Assembly: GCA_021300575.1 (NCBI GenBank)
Contig: JAJTDM010000028.1
Coordinates: 1-64,000, forward strand
Reading direction: 5' to 3'
From: Rubrivivax sp.
GTDB lineage: Bacteria; Pseudomonadota; Gammaproteobacteria; Burkholderiales; Burkholderiaceae_C
DNA length: 64,000 nt
Part shown: positions 60,771 through 64,000 of the stretch, one piece after another
How the letters are laid out: the number at the start of each line of letters is the position of its first letter
Position numbering within the stretch: the stretch's first letter is position 1
Translations under genes and position numbers: made by a program
The notes under the pieces: generated by a model
What the model saw: only the letters and a program-made list of their open reading frames with translations
The model's database searches: none
Told to the model about the DNA's origin: nothing

Positions 60771-62084
60771 ATGTGCACACCCGAGATAACCGAGCCACCT
60801 GCCAACGGCCTGTCCTACGTCCACCCCGGCCCCGACAGCCCGTGGAACACCTACCTGCGGCAGATCGACCGCGTGATGCCCCATCTGGGCCGGCTGTCGC
60901 GCTGGGCTGAGACCCTGCGCCGGCCCAAGCGCTGCCTCATCGTGGACGTGCCCATCGAGATGGACGACGGCCGCATCGCCCACTTCGAGGGTTACCGTGT
61001 GCAGCACTCGCTCACGCGCGGCCCGGGCAAGGGCGGCGTGCGCTACCACCCGGACGTGAGGCTGGAGGAGGTGATGGCGCTGGCCGCGTGGATGAGCATC
61101 AAGAACGCGGCCGTCAACCTGCCCTTTGGCGGCGCCAAGGGCGGGATCCGCGTCGCGCCGCGCGAACTATCGCTCAAGGAACTGGAGAAGCTGACGCGGC
61201 GCTACACGAGCGAGATCGGGCTGCTGATCGGCCCACAGCAGGACATCCCGGCGCCCGACGTCAACACCAACGCCCAGGTGATGGCCTGGATGATGGACAC
61301 CTACTCCATGAACGTGGGCGCCACCACCACGGGCGTGGTGACGGGCAAACCACTGCAGCTGGGCGGCTCGCTCGGGCGGGTGAAGGCCACGGGGCGCGGC
61401 GTGTTCGTCTGCGGACGCGAGGCAGCGCGCCGCATCGCCCTGCCGCTGGAAGGCGCGAGGGTGGCCGTGCAAGGCTTTGGCAACGTGGGCTCGGCCGCGG
61501 CGGAGTTGTTCCAGCAGGCGGGCGGGCGCATCGTGGCGGTCCAGGACCACACCGGCACGGTCTGGCGCGAGGCAGGCCTGGAGGTGGCCGAGCTGATGCT
61601 GCACGTCCAGCGCACGGGCGGGGTGGGCGGCTTCCGGGCGGCACAAGGCATGGAGGCCGAAGCCTTCTGGGACGTGCCCTGCGACGTCCTGATTCCCGCC
61701 GCGCTGGAAGGCCAGATCACCGCCGAACGGGCGCAGCGGCTGCACGCCCGCCTGGTGCTGGAGGGGGCCAACGGGCCCACCCTGCCCGCGGCCGATGACG
61801 TGCTCACCGGGCGCGGGGTGCTGGTCGTGCCTGACGTCATCTGCAACGCGGGCGGCGTGACCGTGAGCTACTTCGAGTGGGTGCAGGACTTCAGCTCCTT
61901 CTTCTGGAGCGAGGACGAGGTCAACCAGCGGCTGGACCGCATCCTGGTGCAGGCCCTTCAGCACATCTGGGAGACGGCCGAGCAGCACGGCGGGTGGCGG
62001 CAGATGTCGCTGCGCACGGCCACCTTTGCCGTGGCTTGCGAACGCATCCTCAGCGCGCGCGAGATGCGCGGGCTGTATCCGTGA
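60771..62084 (+). CDS. gdhA: Glutamate/leucine/phenylalanine/valine dehydrogenase family
   Basis: The 437-residue protein has [20 protein letters not shown] and [15 protein letters not shown] (catalytic Lys and substrate-binding), [16 protein letters not shown] (NAD-binding) and [15 protein letters not shown]. Likely an NAD-dependent glutamate dehydrogenase. GGGAG precedes the ATG at 60771. The SDR gene upstream is divergent. Confidence 0.92.
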   Translation: MCTPEITEPPANGLSYVHPGPDSPWNTYLRQIDRVMPHLGRLSRWAETLRRPKRCLIVDVPIEMDDGRIAHFEGYRVQHSLTRGPGKGGVRYHPDVRLEEVMALAAWMSIKNAAVNLPFGGAKGGIRVAPRELSLKELEKLTRRYTSEIGLLIGPQQDIPAPDVNTNAQVMAWMMDTYSMNVGATTTGVVTGKPLQLGGSLGRVKATGRGVFVCGREAARRIALPLEGARVAVQGFGNVGSAAAELFQQAGGRIVAVQDHTGTVWREAGLEVAELMLHVQRTGGVGGFRAAQGMEAEAFWDVPCDVLIPAALEGQITAERAQRLHARLVLEGANGPTLPAADDVLTGRGVLVVPDVICNAGGVTVSYFEWVQDFSSFFWSEDEVNQRLDRILVQALQHIWETAEQHGGWRQMSLRTATFAVACERILSAREMRGLYP

Positions 62085-62092
62085 CCTTCGCC

Positions 62093-62563
62093 TCAGCGGG
62101 AAGCGGGCAGGGCCGGGGCGGCAGGGGCCGGGGCGCGCGCGCCGGGCCCGTCGGCTGACGGCGCCCCCGAAGACAGCGACACGCCAGGGCCCAGGGGAAT
62201 ATCCGGTGTGATCTCGATCTTGGTCACGAAGTGGCGCGTCTCACCAAAGCAGGTGGTGGGCAGGCCCACCTTCTCCTCGTAATGCAGGCTCACGCGCTTA
62301 CCCATGGCCTTCATGATCTGCTGCGCCACGGCATCGTCCCGCACCGTGAAGTAGAACTTCTCCACGGCACTTCCAGGCAGTGACACCAGCGCCAGTTCGC
62401 CCTCCCAGGTCTTGCAGATCCAGCCCTTGTGGGAGAGCTTCTGCACCCAGCCGGCGCGCTCGCCGCTGGAATAGCTCCAGGACAGGGCGGCCCAGAACCA
62501 GACGGACACCAGCAGGATGAGGCCGGCCAGCAGGATGGCGAGAACTTTCAGGACGCGGGACAT
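62093..62563 (-). CDS. Small single-pass membrane protein, unknown function
   Basis: The 156-residue product has one N-terminal membrane helix (VLKVLAILLAGLILLVSVWF), a conserved-looking periplasmic part (WVQKLSHKGWICKTWEGELA, FYFTVRD, VSLHYEEKVGLPTTCFGETR) and a low-complexity Ala/Pro tail. I recognise it as a family seen across betaproteobacteria with no assigned role. Two Cys could form a disulfide. The ATG at 62563 fits the helix. Confidence 0.75.
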   Translation of the reverse strand: MSRVLKVLAILLAGLILLVSVWFWAALSWSYSSGERAGWVQKLSHKGWICKTWEGELALVSLPGSAVEKFYFTVRDDAVAQQIMKAMGKRVSLHYEEKVGLPTTCFGETRHFVTKIEITPDIPLGPGVSLSSGAPSADGPGARAPAPAAPALPASR

Positions 62564-62738
62564 GACCTTGAACCCCTGAGGGCAGTAGGTGATCAACGCA
62601 GAATCGTCTCACGGATCGAGGACGACGGTGCAGCGCTCCCCCCTGCGCCTGGTCCTGCCGCCCGGCCCTGAGGTCCGCCGCCCGCCCACGGGCCGCAGCT
62701 GAGCGCAGCAGCACGCAGCCTCTACAGTACGGCCCCAA

Positions 62739-62768
62739 CCTGTTCGCATTCCCTGTTCGCACTCCCTG
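62739..62768. repeat. Two 13-bp direct repeats in an intergenic region
   Basis: CCTGTTCGCATTC is followed directly by CCTGTTCGCACTC and then CCTG. The repeats lie in a pyrimidine-rich stretch just upstream of the signal-less TctC gene, where its leader would normally be. Confidence 0.65.
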
Positions 62769-62829
62769 ACCCCATTCCCCCACCGCCCCCCATCCCCTCT
62801 ACCCCCAGGCCGCCTGGCCCAGCCGCCCG

Positions 62830-63708
62830 GTGAAGATCGTGGTGCCCACGGGCCCGGGCAGCTCGCTGGACCTGATCGTGCGCGCCATGAGCGAGAAGCT
62901 GGCGGCGCGCTGGGGCCAGCCCGTGGTCATCGAGAACAAGCCCGGCGCCGGCGGCATGCTGGGCATGGACGCGGTGGCCAAGGCCACCGACGGCCACACC
63001 CTGGGCATCGGCTTCAACGGCCCGCTGGCCTACGCACCCTTCCTGTACGCCAAGACGCCCTACGACCCGACCAAGGACCTCAAGCCCATCGTCATGACCA
63101 CCAGCCAGCCCAACGTGCTGGCGGTCAACGCCGACGTGCCGGCACGCAACGTGGCCGAACTGGTGGCCTGGGCCAAGGCGCAAGGTGGCAAGGTCAACTA
63201 CTCGTCGCTGGGCAACGGCAGTTCGGCCCATCTCACGATGGAGCTGCTGCTGTCCGAGGCCGGCTTTGCCGCCACGCACGTGCCCTTCAACGGCTCGCCG
63301 CCGGCCGCCATGGCCGTGGCGCAGGGCGAGGCGCAGCTCACCTTCATGGTGGCCCCAGCCCTGCTGCCGCACGTGCGCAACAACAAGGCGCGGCTGCTGG
63401 CCGTCACGAGCGCGCAGCGTCCGGACAGCCTGAAGGACCTGCCGACGATGGCCGAGGCCGGCTACCCCAACGTCGAGGCCCTGGCCTGGAACGGCCTGGT
63501 GGGGCCCACCAGCCTGCCTGACGCCGTAGCCCAGCGCGTGGCCACGGACGTGACCGAGTTGCTTAAGGACGCCGCCGTGCGCCAGGTGCTGGACAACGCG
63601 GGCCTCACCCCCGTGGGCGGCACGCCCGAGGCCTTCCGTCGCTTCATCGAGGGCGATGTCAGGCGCTGGGGGCCGGTGATCACCCGCCTCGGGGTCAAGC
63701 TGGGCTGA
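62830..63708 (+). CDS. Bug/TctC-family binding protein without a signal peptide
   Basis: The 292-residue product matches the mature part of tripartite tricarboxylate transporter binding proteins: KIVVPTGPGSSLDLIVRAMSEKL, VVIENKPGAGGMLGMDAVAKA, NYSSLGNGSSAHLTMELL, HVPFNGSPPAAMAVAQGE. In frame upstream are QAAWPSRP, the usual first mature residues, but then Pro-rich codons, and a stop at 62767 with no start codon between. Only GTG 62830 is available, so the leader appears lost. Without export it would not work as a periplasmic receptor. Confidence 0.8.
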   Translation: MKIVVPTGPGSSLDLIVRAMSEKLAARWGQPVVIENKPGAGGMLGMDAVAKATDGHTLGIGFNGPLAYAPFLYAKTPYDPTKDLKPIVMTTSQPNVLAVNADVPARNVAELVAWAKAQGGKVNYSSLGNGSSAHLTMELLLSEAGFAATHVPFNGSPPAAMAVAQGEAQLTFMVAPALLPHVRNNKARLLAVTSAQRPDSLKDLPTMAEAGYPNVEALAWNGLVGPTSLPDAVAQRVATDVTELLKDAAVRQVLDNAGLTPVGGTPEAFRRFIEGDVRRWGPVITRLGVKLG

Positions 63709-63811
63709 CCAGCGCCGCGCCACCGAGATAAGTGTGCCCTCTAACTGCCAGCCGCCGCCCAGCTTGACGCCGCACGTTCGCGCGGCCTGCTTCTGAACGA
63801 CACTGCCGCCC

Positions 63812-64000
63812 ATGTTTTCCACCGATCAGAACCTGCCCGCCGCCCCTGCCCCGCAGGACCTGTCCTTCGACGTCACCGAGGCCGACTTCCGCCAGACCGT
63901 GCTCGAGCGCTCGCTCGAGGTGCCGGTGCTGCTGGACTGCTGGGCGCCCTGGTGTGGCCCCTGCCGCAATCTCAAGCCCTTGCTGGAAAAACTGGTGCAA
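63812..64000 (+). CDS. Thioredoxin-like protein, CnoX type, 5' part
   Basis: From ATG 63812 the frame reads [20 protein letters not shown] and then [20 protein letters not shown], with the thioredoxin active site CGPC (in WAPWCGPC). The gene runs off the right end. The N-terminal extension and context resemble CnoX (YbbN), a thioredoxin domain followed by TPR repeats that protects proteins under stress. The 103 bases upstream hold no gene. Confidence 0.85.
   Translation, partial: MFSTDQNLPAAPAPQDLSFDVTEADFRQTVLERSLEVPVLLDCWAPWCGPCRNLKPLLEKLVQ

Noticed and set aside
1-64000. CRISPR arrays, tRNA or rRNA genes, integrase or transposase genes
   Set aside because: I looked for regularly spaced repeats, cloverleaf-like stretches and transposase motifs and saw none I could support.

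Overview
The window is GC-rich and densely coded. Ubiquinone biosynthesis (UbiA), RecBCD, SelO, two TRAP-type uptake systems plus a TAXI-type one, and a Bug/TctC-family binding protein together suggest a betaproteobacterium of the order Burkholderiales, perhaps Comamonadaceae-like. The taxonomic call is inference from gene content. It looks like chromosome with several accessory patches. I saw no rRNA, tRNA, CRISPR array, intact insertion sequence or prophage.

Layout. 1-2.1 kb: PIN/AbrB toxin-antitoxin genes, then ubiA. 2.2-3.6 kb: a DUF4143 ATPase. 3.6-8.0 kb: TAXI binding protein, fused TRAP permease and an MFS exporter. 8.1-13.1 kb: a sphingosine-phosphate-lyase-like PLP enzyme divergent from an IclR regulator, followed by a taurine/sulfonate-type ABC transporter. 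13.2-26.1 kb: small metabolic and housekeeping genes (glyoxalase fold, methyltransferase, SDR, NUDIX, SelO, PspC, RraA, lipid kinase, AhpD-like), Phd/PIN and MNT/HEPN toxin-antitoxin pairs, and a second DUF4143 ATPase that has been broken. 26.2-30.4 kb: a persulfide/sulfur module (MBL dioxygenase, ArsR sensor, two YeeE-type channels, SulP) controlled from one compact divergent promoter. 30.4-34.3 kb: a chromate module (chrB, chrA, a superoxide dismutase-rhodanese fusion) flanked by gene debris. 34.4-39.9 kb: a five-gene minus-strand operon (DUF1537 kinase, PdxA2, TIM barrel, cupin, cyclase) divergent from a MocR regulator. 40.2-42.2 kb: FAD monooxygenase and a vapBC pair. 42.3-52.1 kb: recC-recB-recD, coupled by ATGA overlaps. 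52.1-54.4 kb: proC, vapBC and mazEF. 54.7-62.1 kb: a two-subunit thiamine-diphosphate E1 enzyme, a DctPQM TRAP transporter, an SDR and a glutamate dehydrogenase-family enzyme. 62.1-64.0 kb: a small membrane protein, a Bug-family binding protein without a signal peptide, and the start of a thioredoxin-like gene.

The most promising candidate for an undescribed system is the operon at 34,400-38,345 with its divergent regulator. It has the kinase and dehydrogenase of four-carbon acid-sugar catabolism. In place of the usual aldolase or isomerase partners it has a small TIM barrel, a cupin and a cyclase-fold hydrolase lacking one conserved His. Next are the PLP-enzyme/IclR/ABC locus, the E1 alpha/beta pair without an E2 beside it, a repeat element inserted in frame in recB, and large palindromes at both DUF4143 ATPase genes. 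Six toxin-antitoxin-type loci lie in 64 kb, and two of their toxins lack a residue normally needed for catalysis.
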